A stretch of DNA of 64,000 bases, taken from positions 6,940,501 to 7,004,500 of the forward strand of contig NZ_CP018632.1 of assembly GCF_002215215.1 (NCBI RefSeq), read 5' to 3'. The notes below the pieces were generated by a model. The model had not been told where the DNA came from. It saw only the letters and a program-made list of their open reading frames with translations, and made no database searches. Origin of the DNA: Granulosicoccus antarcticus IMCC3135. GTDB taxonomy: Bacteria > Pseudomonadota > Gammaproteobacteria > Granulosicoccales > Granulosicoccaceae. Shown here in pieces: positions 35,411 to 44,199 of the stretch. Position 1 is the first letter of the stretch; every line of letters begins with the position of its first letter. The position numbers and the translations under genes were made by a program.

Positions 35411-36979
35411 CTACTTCATCGATGCGTACCAGAGGCGAGGCTTGTTATCCGGAAACAACGGCATGTCAGAGACATTCTTGGTTGTTGCCCAAACCATTGG
35501 CTGCTGATGCAAGGGAATCATGATGACTTCATCCTTGACGATTTGCAGTGCCTGGGTCTCCAGCGCAATGCGTTTTTCCAGGTCCAGCTCCGAACCGGCA
35601 CTTTGCACTAACTTGTCCAGCTCCGGGTAGGACCAGTCGCCCCAGTTGAACACTCCTGAATTACCCTCTTTGCTGTGGAAAATCTGCAGCAAGGGGCTGT
35701 AGGCATCCAGCATCGGCAATGTTGCCCAACCCAGGGTGTAGACGTCGGCCTTGCCCGTGGTGCGCTTTGGGGTCTGTACCGCCTGTGGTGCAACATCCAG
35801 ATTCGGTTTCAGACCAATTCGGCTCCACATGGCTGCGATGGCCTGACAGATCTGTTCCTCATTCACCAGACCGTCTTGCAGACAGTTGAAATCAAACTCC
35901 AGACCTTCTGGCACACCGGCTTCTGCCAGCAGTGCCTTGGCTGCATCCACATCAAAGGCAAAACGCTCATCCAGTGCTTCGGTATAACCGGGAATGGGCG
36001 GAGCTATGACGGCACCGGCATTACGGGACTTTTCGCGCATGACTTTCTTGCGCAGCTGTTCCATATCAATCGCCTGATACAGCGCCTTTCTGGCTCTGAC
36101 ATCCTTGAAGGGATTATCCAAACCACTCACCAGCTTGTCCCTAAAGCTCATACCCAGCATAACCGTACGCAAGTCCACGCCTTCTAGAACGTTCACATCA
36201 GGTGCGGCTGCCAATCTGGGCAAATCCTGAACCGGTGCATCATTGGTAAAGTTGATTTCACCTGACAACATGGCGGCCACTCGAGTAGCTGCAGAATTGA
36301 CCGGCAACAACTCAAAGCCTGTCAGGTTATGTTCAGGGGTATCCCACCAGTCAGGGTTGACTACAAAGACGGTCTTGGCGTCAGGCTGACGACTCTCGAC
36401 AATAAACGGCCCGGTGCCATTGGCGTTATAGGTGGCATAGCCTTCGGTGCCCGCTCCAATATCGGTAGGCAGCTCGGCATCATTCTCAACCATCCATTGT
36501 TTATCAAAGATATGGATGTTGGTCAGATCGTTCAGCAGTAGCGGATAAGGACCAGTGAGCACCACATCCACGGTCAGATCATCAACTACTTTCGAGCTCA
36601 CATAGGCTGGAAGATTACCTTTCAGTGGAGAGGTTTCGTGACTGACCCGTTGCAATGAAGCAACCACATCTTCAGCGGTAAAGGTATTGCCGTTGTGGAA
36701 TGTCACATCGGGTCGCAACTTGAAACGCCAGGTGATCTGATCGTCCAGAATCTCCCAGGACTCAGCTAGTGCTGGCTCTATTTTCAGGTTCTTGTCGTAA
36801 CGAACCAGACCTTCATAGGTGTGGTTCAGCACATTGATGGTGAAGCTATCACCATAGGAATATGGGTCGAGTGAACCGATATCACGGCTCGCTCCCCACT
36901 TCAGAACATCGGCCTGGGCCGTAGAACATGCCAGCAATAGTGCTGCTGAGGTAAGGATGAATTTCGGTTTAAGTCGCAT
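35411..36979 (-). CDS. SBP family 5 (DppA/OppA-like) periplasmic binding protein
   Basis: About 522 residues from the ATG at 36979, giving a clean Sec signal peptide (MRLKPKFILTSAALLLA, cleavage near AQA). Family-5 features: LDPYSYGD, NHTYEGLVRYD, AESWEI.. ITWRFKLRPDVTFHNG, and the YNANGTGPF segment. It captures the substrate for the DppBCDF transporter. It is the first gene of the operon; the palindrome at 37035-37065 lies 56 bp upstream and probably represses it. Confidence 0.93.
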   Translation of the reverse strand: MRLKPKFILTSAALLLACSTAQADVLKWGASRDIGSLDPYSYGDSFTINVLNHTYEGLVRYDKNLKIEPALAESWEILDDQITWRFKLRPDVTFHNGNTFTAEDVVASLQRVSHETSPLKGNLPAYVSSKVVDDLTVDVVLTGPYPLLLNDLTNIHIFDKQWMVENDAELPTDIGAGTEGYATYNANGTGPFIVESRQPDAKTVFVVNPDWWDTPEHNLTGFELLPVNSAATRVAAMLSGEINFTNDAPVQDLPRLAAAPDVNVLEGVDLRTVMLGMSFRDKLVSGLDNPFKDVRARKALYQAIDMEQLRKKVMREKSRNAGAVIAPPIPGYTEALDERFAFDVDAAKALLAEAGVPEGLEFDFNCLQDGLVNEEQICQAIAAMWSRIGLKPNLDVAPQAVQTPKRTTGKADVYTLGWATLPMLDAYSPLLQIFHSKEGNSGVFNWGDWSYPELDKLVQSAGSELDLEKRIALETQALQIVKDEVIMIPLHQQPMVWATTKNVSDMPLFPDNKPRLWYASMK

Positions 36980-37034
36980 GGACGTCTCTCGTTTCCTGCA
37001 CATCAGAAGTTCGGAGTAATTATCCTAGCAGGAT

Positions 37035-37065
37035 CGTATACAAAATGGATTATTTTTTGTATACG
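37035..37065. promoter_or_regulatory. Perfect 11-bp inverted repeat, likely GntR operator
   Basis: CGTATACAAAA (37035-37045) and TTTTGTATACG (37055-37065) form a perfect inverted repeat with a 9-bp spacer. It lies between the divergent binding-protein and GntR genes. The GTATAC half-sites fit FCD-type GntR operators, so the regulator at 37128 probably controls both directions. Confidence 0.78.
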
Positions 37066-37127
37066 TTTTTTTCTTATATAGTATCCTATCATCACAGACT
37101 CGCCTCACTCCCCCATCGCAAAGCAAG

Positions 37128-37823
37128 ATGACGTCAGCTAAACAACCTTTTAACGGCATGATCGTCTATCAACGACTGCGCCGAGCTATCCTGGAACAGG
37201 CACTGCTACCGGGCACGCGACTCAGAGAAGATGCTATTGGAGAGCAGTTCGGCGTTAGTCGAACCATCGTGCGCCAGGCACTGGTCAGGCTCGAAACCGA
37301 ACATCTGGTAGAAACTCAGCGCAATCGCGGATCGTGCGTGGCAGAACCATCTCTTGACGAGGCCGAGCAGATATTCGAGATCCGGCACTGCTTAGAGGGC
37401 GAAGTCATCCGTCGACTGGTTGATCGCATATCGGTAATTGGCCTGGAGTCGCTGGATTCACATGTAGCCCATGAGGCCCGTGTGCAAGGCAAGAATGGTC
37501 CGGCATCCATACGTCTGGCAGGCGAGTTTCATATCCTGCTGGCCGAACTCACTGGCAACAAGATTCTGGCCAACTACGTCTCAGAGCTTGTTACCCGCTG
37601 CTCACTGATACTGGCGATGTACAGCAGAAGCCACTCAAGTGACTGCGCGGTTAATGAGCACCGCAGCATCATTCAAGCTATTCGTGACAAGGACATCAAG
37701 AGCGCCATGACCATCATGGATCACCATCTGGGCGCAGTACAGGGTCGTGCTGATTTGTCCGGCGATGAAAAAGACAACCTTCAGTCAGTACTGGCTCGAT
37801 ACGCAGAGGACCCACCTGCATGA
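37128..37823 (+). CDS. GntR-family (FCD type) transcriptional regulator
   Basis: A 231-residue protein with a winged HTH (IGEQFGVSRTIVRQALVRLE) and an FCD domain carrying the metal/effector residues in FEIRHCLEG, EFHILLAE and NEHRSIIQAI. It is divergent from the transporter/amidohydrolase operon and overlaps the flavin reductase gene by four bases. It probably represses the transporter operon through the 37035-37065 palindrome until its ligand is present. Confidence 0.92.
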   Translation: MTSAKQPFNGMIVYQRLRRAILEQALLPGTRLREDAIGEQFGVSRTIVRQALVRLETEHLVETQRNRGSCVAEPSLDEAEQIFEIRHCLEGEVIRRLVDRISVIGLESLDSHVAHEARVQGKNGPASIRLAGEFHILLAELTGNKILANYVSELVTRCSLILAMYSRSHSSDCAVNEHRSIIQAIRDKDIKSAMTIMDHHLGAVQGRADLSGDEKDNLQSVLARYAEDPPA

Positions 37824-38482
37824 CCCACACTCAATTCAATTTCGACAGCCTTAATCCGAAAGACATCTACAAACTGCTTATCGGTACGGTTGTTCCCCGC
37901 CCTATTGCCTGGGTCACCACAATCAGCACCGATGGCGTGCCGAATGCGGCACCTTACAGCTTCTTCAATTGCTTATCCTCTGACCCACCCATTCTTGCAC
38001 TGGGAATAGAGAACAGAGTTGACCGCACATTCAAGGATACGGCCGCCAATATACGAAGCACCGAAGAGTTTACCGTCAACATCGTCGGGCGCTCGAACAT
38101 CGATGCGATGAACATCACCGCAACCTCATTCCCGGAAGAGGTCAACGAGATGGAAAAAGCGGGCCTCACCATGATCGATGGTAGCTCGGTCGCCTGCCCA
38201 CGAATTGCTGAAGCTCCCGTATCGTTTGAATGCAAACGTCACGTGGGGATTGAAGTCGGCAGCTCTCGCGAGATTGTTCTTGGCCTTGTTCTTCGAGCCT
38301 TCATTCGCTCGGATATCGTCAACCCGCAGAATCACCATACCGACCATGAAAGACTTGATGCCGTTGGCAGAATGGGTGGCCAGGGTTATGCGTTCTCGCA
38401 AGACTACTTCGATCTACCCGGCATGAGTGTTGAGCAGTTCGACTCCGGTCACTACCCGCGTTTCTCAGGAACGGAATCCTAG
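37820..38482 (+). CDS. Flavin reductase-like (DIM6/NTAB) FMN-binding protein
   Basis: A 220-residue split-barrel protein with the family N-terminus (LLIGTVVPRPIAWVTT, NAAPYSFFN) and the GRMGGQGYA tail. Relatives reduce FMN for partner monooxygenases or act as FMN oxidoreductases; no monooxygenase partner is adjacent. The ATG overlaps the GntR stop (ATGA). It probably takes part in the same pathway as the neighbouring transporter and amidohydrolases; the reaction is unknown. Confidence 0.88.
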   Translation: MTHTQFNFDSLNPKDIYKLLIGTVVPRPIAWVTTISTDGVPNAAPYSFFNCLSSDPPILALGIENRVDRTFKDTAANIRSTEEFTVNIVGRSNIDAMNITATSFPEEVNEMEKAGLTMIDGSSVACPRIAEAPVSFECKRHVGIEVGSSREIVLGLVLRAFIRSDIVNPQNHHTDHERLDAVGRMGGQGYAFSQDYFDLPGMSVEQFDSGHYPRFSGTES

Positions 38483-38515
38483 ATTCGTTCGAAGCGACTA
38501 AACATTTGATTAAAG

Positions 38516-38543
38516 CCTTAGGGATCGTGAAACAATCCCTTTT
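38516..38543 (+). terminator. Terminator-like hairpin after the flavin reductase gene
   Basis: AGGGAT (38520-38525) pairs with ATCCCT (38535-38540) around a 9-nt loop, and the T-run covers 38540-38543. The 18 bases 38516-38533 are the exact reverse complement of 17273-17290. The rest of the 38483-38750 gap shows no gene. Confidence 0.5.
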
Positions 38544-38750
38544 GCCCTGCAATCCTATGTGTGCGCTCAGCGGCTGGATGAAGGTGTTGGTAGCTCCGCC
38601 TGAGGTGACTGTGATTTCAAATGTCACTTCTCTGCAAAGAGCAAAAGGTATTATGGTCAGAACCCCAACTTTGAACGCCACTTGTAGAGCTGGGCCGCAC
38701 TCATGCCGTGTTAAAAGAACTCCATAACTCATTGATACCCAGCTGGGTTT

Positions 38751-39383
38751 TTACTGGTTGGAAACCACTGTGCCAAATACATCGTTGAGTGTGACCTGAA
38801 CCTGCAGGGGTGTGCCTGAAGTATCGCTGCCAGGAAGAGCATCAAGAGTAAATGTCAATGGTTCGGAGGTCGAGTAATGATAGACATCGTCGCCCACAAT
38901 CGTGGCAGACACGGTGCCCGTCGCAGAGTTCCACGTAGCATTACCACCGTCTATGGAGTCCACGACAACCGCGATGTGGGCAACGGGTGAACCTGGACTA
39001 TTTCGTAGGGCCTCGATGAGCTCTTGGAGCGATCCAACAAGCGTGTAATCGCCAGCGCCTGATTCATTAGCTGCAATATTAATTACAGATCCCACATCAA
39101 CGTTGGACCCAAAATTAAAACCGGTCGTAGAATTCGATGTTGATAGATACTCGGTTAGCGCGATTTGCTGCGATCGCTCAACATCGCCTGTAAAAGCAAC
39201 CCCATCAACAGTCCAGCTTAGTCCAGAGGTAACGTCACCGGTTTCAGTCGTACTCTCAGCTTCGTTCTCAGTCGGGTTGAGCGGATTCGTGGTATCTGCA
39301 GGTTCACTGGATGAGCTACTACAGCCCAGTAACCCTCCAACCAATAATGCGGATACGACAATTTTTGAGATTCTGGCGATCAT
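38751..39383 (-). CDS. Predicted outer-membrane lipoprotein of unknown function
   Basis: A 210-residue protein with a lipoprotein signal peptide: ALLVGGLLGC (lipobox LLGC, Cys about 21) followed by a serine-rich and then acidic Thr/Glu-rich linker (about 22-50). The rest is beta-rich with many Thr, Ser, Gly and Asp residues and no recognisable catalytic motif. Ser after the lipidated Cys predicts outer-membrane sorting. No family recognised. It is a single gene, with hairpin 39460-39479 in the region upstream. Confidence 0.75.
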   Translation of the reverse strand: MIARISKIVVSALLVGGLLGCSSSSSEPADTTNPLNPTENEAESTTETGDVTSGLSWTVDGVAFTGDVERSQQIALTEYLSTSNSTTGFNFGSNVDVGSVINIAANESGAGDYTLVGSLQELIEALRNSPGSPVAHIAVVVDSIDGGNATWNSATGTVSATIVGDDVYHYSTSEPLTFTLDALPGSDTSGTPLQVQVTLNDVFGTVVSNQ

Positions 39384-39459
39384 TCTACAATTCCATTCAG
39401 TAAAATTTTACTAGCTGAATTCAGCTTATCACTAACGGCAAGAGCCAAACGGATAGGCT

Positions 39460-39479
39460 CCACTAGCAATTATGCTAGT
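39460..39479. terminator. Short perfect hairpin between lipoprotein and VWA genes
   Basis: CACTAGCA (39460-39467) and TGCTAGTG (39472-39479) pair perfectly around a 4-nt loop, 80 bp beyond the end of the VWA operon and before the lipoprotein gene. There is no T-run, so terminator activity is uncertain. Confidence 0.4.
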
Positions 39480-39558
39480 GCTTATGCTCATCAACTTTAA
39501 ACATATCGCTATTACAGTCAGTAACAAAAGCTCTTTTGGAGTGGCATCCGATACTTGT

Positions 39559-40734
39559 TTATCGATCACCCCGTTCCGGCCGGGTCAGCTTCACCCCATT
39601 TGCTCGCGCCCAGAGCTGCAAATCCCGACGCGACAGACAGGCGGCCATCAGCTCTGGAAACTGATCTGGCGTACAGGCAAACACAGGGATACCGAGCGCG
39701 GCGAACTTGGCTGCATTGGTTTTACTGTAGTAGGGCTCACCCTCATCGCTCAATGCCAACAAGACGATCAGCTGCGCACCGCTGTCGATAATACGAGCCG
39801 CCGATTTAAGCATCTCGGCGGGGCTACCGCCCTCCTCCAGATCGGAAATAAGCACCATGGTGGTATCACCGGGCCGCGTTATATGACCGGCGCAGTATTC
39901 AATGGCTTTACGAATATCCGTACCACCACCCAGCTGTGTACCAAACAGAATATCAACCGGATCGCTGAGCTGGTCGGTCAAGTCGACGACCGCGGTATCG
40001 AACAGGACGAAGCGCGTACTCATGGCGGGCAAGGATGCCATGACGGCCCCGAATATCGATGAGTAGATTATGGACGCTGCCATTGATCCGCTTTGATCAA
40101 TACACAGCACAACATCTTTCAACGATTGTCGTTTGCGACCATAACCCACCAGGGTCTCCGGGATAACGGTCTTGTATTCTGGCTGGTAGTGACGCAGGTT
40201 CTTCTTGATAGTGCGATGCCAATCAATCTCGCGCTGACGCGGGCGCGGGTTGCGCACATTTCGGGCAAGTGCCCCGGTGACAGCAGAACGCGTGGGCTGT
40301 TCCAGTTTGCGCAGCAGTTGATCAACCAGTCGGCGCACCACATGTCGTGCAGTTTCTCGGGTCTGTTCGGGGATCATGTGGTTCAACGACAGAATGGTTG
40401 AGACCAGATGCACGTCAGGTTCGGCGGCGGCCAGGGTTTCAGGCTCCAGTAGCAACTGCTTCATGTCCAGACGCTCGATCGCATCTTTTTGCATAACCTG
40501 TACAACACTTGAGGGGAAGTACTTGCGTATATCACCCAGCCAACGGGTCAACCGGGGGCTGGAGGCACCCAGACCCCCTCGGCGTGAGCTACTACCGCCT
40601 TGACTGGGATCGGTGTCATACAGTGCTTCCAGCGCCTGATCCATACGCTGGTCATCATCAGACAGACTGGGCTGTAGAGCACTGGCCGGTTCGCCCAGCA
40701 TCAGGCGCCAACGTCGTTCGCGAGAATCAGTCAT
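39559..40734 (-). CDS. VWA (von Willebrand factor A) domain protein, CoxE-like
   Basis: A 391-residue protein. The N-terminal half is helical and charged. The C-terminal half is a VWA domain with a complete metal-ion adhesion site: DQSGSM (about 218-223), the Thr in LGGGTD, and the Asp in ISDLEEGG. It binds a divalent metal and a protein partner. VWA proteins beside MoxR ATPases commonly act as their substrate-recognition partner. It overlaps the DUF5682 gene by 8 bp and is the last gene of the five-gene operon. Confidence 0.88.
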   Translation of the reverse strand: MTDSRERRWRLMLGEPASALQPSLSDDDQRMDQALEALYDTDPSQGGSSSRRGGLGASSPRLTRWLGDIRKYFPSSVVQVMQKDAIERLDMKQLLLEPETLAAAEPDVHLVSTILSLNHMIPEQTRETARHVVRRLVDQLLRKLEQPTRSAVTGALARNVRNPRPRQREIDWHRTIKKNLRHYQPEYKTVIPETLVGYGRKRQSLKDVVLCIDQSGSMAASIIYSSIFGAVMASLPAMSTRFVLFDTAVVDLTDQLSDPVDILFGTQLGGGTDIRKAIEYCAGHITRPGDTTMVLISDLEEGGSPAEMLKSAARIIDSGAQLIVLLALSDEGEPYYSKTNAAKFAALGIPVFACTPDQFPELMAACLSRRDLQLWARANGVKLTRPERGDR

Positions 40735-43045
40735 GGGCGGGAGGTGGCAAGTTCAATAGCGTGGTGACAGTGGTTAGTGCAGGCAAGGCCTGCTCAAAAT
40801 CAATATCGAACGAAGGTGCCGTGACCGAACCGGCAACGGGGCTGGCATGCAAGCCTTTGGACTGAACCACCTGTCCTATCTGGCTTCGCTCGGGTCTGGA
40901 GAACTGACCAAAGGTGCGACGCAGCAGTGGCAGTATTTGCACAAAGCCCGACTCTGTCAGTGTTGGCAACCAGTCATCAACCAGCGCCAACAGGGCCGTA
41001 TCGTGAACCAGTATGGCACCGCTGGCAGACAAAAAACCTTCCAGCCAGGCGGCAGAGTCTGCAGGCTCGTTGCCGCTTGACAAGGCGTAGCTGAACAGCG
41101 TGGCAATGGCCGGCTTTTCCAGCTCATTCGCATCACTCAGTAACCGTGTGGCGCAGCCCTTGGGTTCCGGACTGCTCGCCTCACTGTTGGCAACCGCTTG
41201 CAGACTACGCATGAAGGCTTGAGTCATGTCGTTGTCTTGCAGGGTATTCAAGGCCTCGGCATAGCGGCGCAGCAGTGCGACCAATGCACTGGCCTTGTCA
41301 TCAGCCAGGCTGGCACTGGTCGGCACCAAGGCCACGTGAATACGTGTCGTCAGTTGCCCAAGCACATGCCACAAGGCTGTGCTGTCTGTCTTGCGAACAT
41401 CACCGTAGCGCACAATGCGCACCAGGGCGGGTACCGCCCGCATCAACTCGACCGCATCGCTGGTGGAGGCCGCACTCTGGTTCAACTGATTAACCAGTAT
41501 CGGCGCGATATCAGGTAAATCGGCTAATAAAGCGAGATCAAGGCGCTCGGTGATGGTTTCGATGCTGGCGTCACCGCCCTCGCTCAGCAGAGCCTGACCT
41601 GCCGCAAATTCAAGGGTATTGCCATAGCGCGAGGCATCCACAATATCCAACACAAATCCTGGCTGCCACTCCAGACGCCAGCTTTCCTTGAAGGTACCTT
41701 GTGTACGCGAATGGGTTTTCCTGCCATAGCGAATGGACAATGCCTGCAGTCGATGCAGGAAGGCACTGCGGTTGCGGCCTGATTCTTCACGCAGATCAAG
41801 TACCAGCTCACGCATTTCAGCGACAGGCTTTAAACGCAGGCGCTTCTGCGTTGCTTCAATATCTCGCTGCAAGGGCAGATTGGTAATACCCTCTGGCACC
41901 GTGCCCATCTTCTTGCCAATCAGCAGCGGCTTCTTCAGTAAAGCCAGTGGAGCCTGCTCTCCTGCACAGAATACGGTGCGAATGGCCTCCAGAGACTCGT
42001 CCAGACCCGGCTTGGGCCGACCACGCATACCCGCCAGAGACTCAGCCAGACGAGTGGCTTCGATGATAGAGGCCGGCGAACCTTCCAGATCCGCCTGACG
42101 AAGCACACGGGCCGCTTTGGTCATCCAGGTGGTAAAGGGATAGCGACGGCAGGACCACAGATGATCGTACCAACCCGGCGATCGAACACCTGCGCCGTAG
42201 CCACTCTCCGCCGCCAGCCGCTCATAGGTCCAGGGCGTCCAGGTGGCGGATACCTTGACCTTGGGCAACCCTTTGAGCAAGGCGTTGTCTTCACTGACCT
42301 TGGGCACGTTGGCCAGAACCGGGGCATGCCATGCGCCGCAAACAACGGCAATATTAGTAAAGCCATCCTTTTTCGCGGCACGAATCTGCCGTCGCATCCA
42401 GGCCTCGCGCTGCAAGGTGCGATCGGACTCGACGTTGGCAAGCTCGGCACGCAATGCCGTCACCGCTTCAAGAATGGCATCGAAAAAACTGGCCGAATCA
42501 CTGCGCTCCTCCAACTTGTCATTCCACCAACGTTCGCCATCGGCATATCCGTCGGCGCGAGCAAAATACCCTAATGGGTCACCGGTTGGATCAACCCTCA
42601 TGTCAGCAGTGGAATCCGTATTCGCCGCACTCGCCGCACCGGCCTCTTCAGCAGCAAAAGCATCCTCTGGCGATGACTCAACCCGCAACTCTGCCTCACG
42701 CTGCAATTCAGCAGCGACCTTATCGGCGGCTTGCAAGGCAAAACTGTGTGCAGCCGGCAAGTCCATGCTGCGCACCGGACAGTTGTTTTCCTGCGCCCAT
42801 TGCAGCGCCTGCCATTCCGGTGAAAAACGGGCGTAAGGGTAGAAGGCTGCAATCTGCGGAGAATCCGCCTGATACAACAGCGCCGCAAAGGGCGGTTTCA
42901 TCTCCGGGTTTGCCGCATCTGCCAGCAGGCTATCAACCTCCGCTGGTGCCTCTACCAGAATGGCATCAGGTTGTTGAGCTTCGAGTGCCAGCAACAGGCT
43001 GCGTGCGCATCCCGGCCCGTGATGACGGATACCATAGATTTTCAT
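40727..43045 (-). CDS. DUF5682 family protein
   Basis: A 772-residue protein. The N-terminal signature IYGIRHHGPGCARSL followed by PDAILVEAPAEVD is typical of DUF5682. Further on, MDLPAAH, ERWWNDKLEE and VVCGAWHAP recall the TraB/Tiki-like hydrolase fold, suggesting but not proving a peptidase-like site. The second half is helical and repeat-like. No signal peptide is present. It lies between the MoxR-like ATPase and the VWA gene and overlaps the latter. Function is unknown; it is probably a component or target of the AAA+/VWA machine. Confidence 0.82.
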   Translation of the reverse strand: MKIYGIRHHGPGCARSLLLALEAQQPDAILVEAPAEVDSLLADAANPEMKPPFAALLYQADSPQIAAFYPYARFSPEWQALQWAQENNCPVRSMDLPAAHSFALQAADKVAAELQREAELRVESSPEDAFAAEEAGAASAANTDSTADMRVDPTGDPLGYFARADGYADGERWWNDKLEERSDSASFFDAILEAVTALRAELANVESDRTLQREAWMRRQIRAAKKDGFTNIAVVCGAWHAPVLANVPKVSEDNALLKGLPKVKVSATWTPWTYERLAAESGYGAGVRSPGWYDHLWSCRRYPFTTWMTKAARVLRQADLEGSPASIIEATRLAESLAGMRGRPKPGLDESLEAIRTVFCAGEQAPLALLKKPLLIGKKMGTVPEGITNLPLQRDIEATQKRLRLKPVAEMRELVLDLREESGRNRSAFLHRLQALSIRYGRKTHSRTQGTFKESWRLEWQPGFVLDIVDASRYGNTLEFAAGQALLSEGGDASIETITERLDLALLADLPDIAPILVNQLNQSAASTSDAVELMRAVPALVRIVRYGDVRKTDSTALWHVLGQLTTRIHVALVPTSASLADDKASALVALLRRYAEALNTLQDNDMTQAFMRSLQAVANSEASSPEPKGCATRLLSDANELEKPAIATLFSYALSSGNEPADSAAWLEGFLSASGAILVHDTALLALVDDWLPTLTESGFVQILPLLRRTFGQFSRPERSQIGQVVQSKGLHASPVAGSVTAPSFDIDFEQALPALTTVTTLLNLPPPAHD

Positions 43046-43118
43046 AGCGGAGCCCTAAGCAACTAAATGTCGCAGACTGCTTTCCGACGTTTCCAGATAT
43101 GACATCGCCAACCTCCCT

Positions 43119-44198
43119 TCACAGTTGATCCCGGCAGGCGCGATAAAGATCACTCCAACCATTACGCTCCTTGATCACCGTCTCCAGATACTCTCGAAAC
43201 ACGGTAGGATCTTGTGAAGGATCTTTAACTACAGCTCCTATCATGCCGGTCGCCAGGTCATGCGCATTCATCTTGCCATCACCAAAATGACCCGCCAGAC
43301 ACAGACCATTGGTTACTACAGAAATAGCCTCGGCGGTGGACAAGGTGCCACTGGGGGATTTGATCTTGGCCTTGCCATCTTCTGTCATCCCCGATCGCAA
43401 CTCGCGAAAGATGGTGACCACACGACGAATCTCTTCCAGTGCGGCAGGTTCGGCTGGCAGGGCCAATGCACTGGCCATCGACTCGACCCGCGACTGGACG
43501 ATGCTGACTTCGATATCAAGACTACGCGGTAGTGGCAAGACCACGGTGTTGAATCGTCTTTGCAGGGCTGACGAGAGCTCGTTAACGCCACGATCTCGCG
43601 AGTTGGCGGTAGCAATCACGTTGAAGCCTGCCGTGGCCTGAACCTCTTGGCTGAGTTCGGGAATCGGCAGAATCTTCTCGGAGAGAATCGTGATAAGCGT
43701 ATCTTGCACATCAGATGGAATGCGCGTGAGCTCTTCAATGCGGCACAACTTGCCATCGCGCATGGCATGCATCATTGGCGAGGGAACCAGAGCATCCATG
43801 GAAGGGCCTTTGGCCAATAGCTGCGCATAATTCCAGTTATAGCGTAATGCCTCTTCACCGATACCCGAGGTGCCTTGTATCAGCAACGTCGAGTCGCCGG
43901 TCACAGCAGCCGTCAGATGCTCCGAGACCCAGGACTTGGCAGTACCCGGCACGCCCAGTAGCAGCAAGGCCCGGTCGGTGGCAAGCGTGGCAACGGCCAC
44001 CTCCATCAATCGCCGGTCACCAATGTATTTGGGCGATACCACGGTGCCATCTTCCAGGGTTGTGCCCAGTAGATAGTCAGTGACAGCCCAGGGTGACAGT
44101 TTCCACTGCGCAGGCCTGGGCCGCGTGTCGAACTTCTCCAGGGCAGTCAGTTCTTCGGCGTACAGCGATTCGGCGTGTTCACGCAAGACAGTCGTCAT
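43119..44198 (-). CDS. MoxR-like AAA+ ATPase
   Basis: About 359 residues from the ATG at 44198, immediately after the DUF5691 stop. It has Walker A GVPGTAKSW (about 95-103), a Walker B region reading LCRIEELTRIP with Glu in place of the usual Asp, sensor-1 IATANSRD, and an arginine-finger segment SSALQRRF. MoxR ATPases remodel or activate protein complexes with VWA partners. The frame extends upstream to 44276, but that would overlap DUF5691 by 77 bp. It is the middle gene of the five-gene operon. Confidence 0.9.
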   Translation of the reverse strand: MTTVLREHAESLYAEELTALEKFDTRPRPAQWKLSPWAVTDYLLGTTLEDGTVVSPKYIGDRRLMEVAVATLATDRALLLLGVPGTAKSWVSEHLTAAVTGDSTLLIQGTSGIGEEALRYNWNYAQLLAKGPSMDALVPSPMMHAMRDGKLCRIEELTRIPSDVQDTLITILSEKILPIPELSQEVQATAGFNVIATANSRDRGVNELSSALQRRFNTVVLPLPRSLDIEVSIVQSRVESMASALALPAEPAALEEIRRVVTIFRELRSGMTEDGKAKIKSPSGTLSTAEAISVVTNGLCLAGHFGDGKMNAHDLATGMIGAVVKDPSQDPTVFREYLETVIKERNGWSDLYRACRDQL

Positions 44199-44199
44199 G

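Noticed and set aside
37820-38482. Flavin reductase considered as electron donor for the Rieske oxygenase
   Set aside because: It lacks the ferredoxin-like [2Fe-2S] domain of GbcB-type reductases and lies 15 kb away in another operon.
42243-43047. Two 197-codon plus-strand frames
   Set aside because: Both are mirror frames of the DUF5682 gene; the translations are rich in low-complexity runs and match no family.
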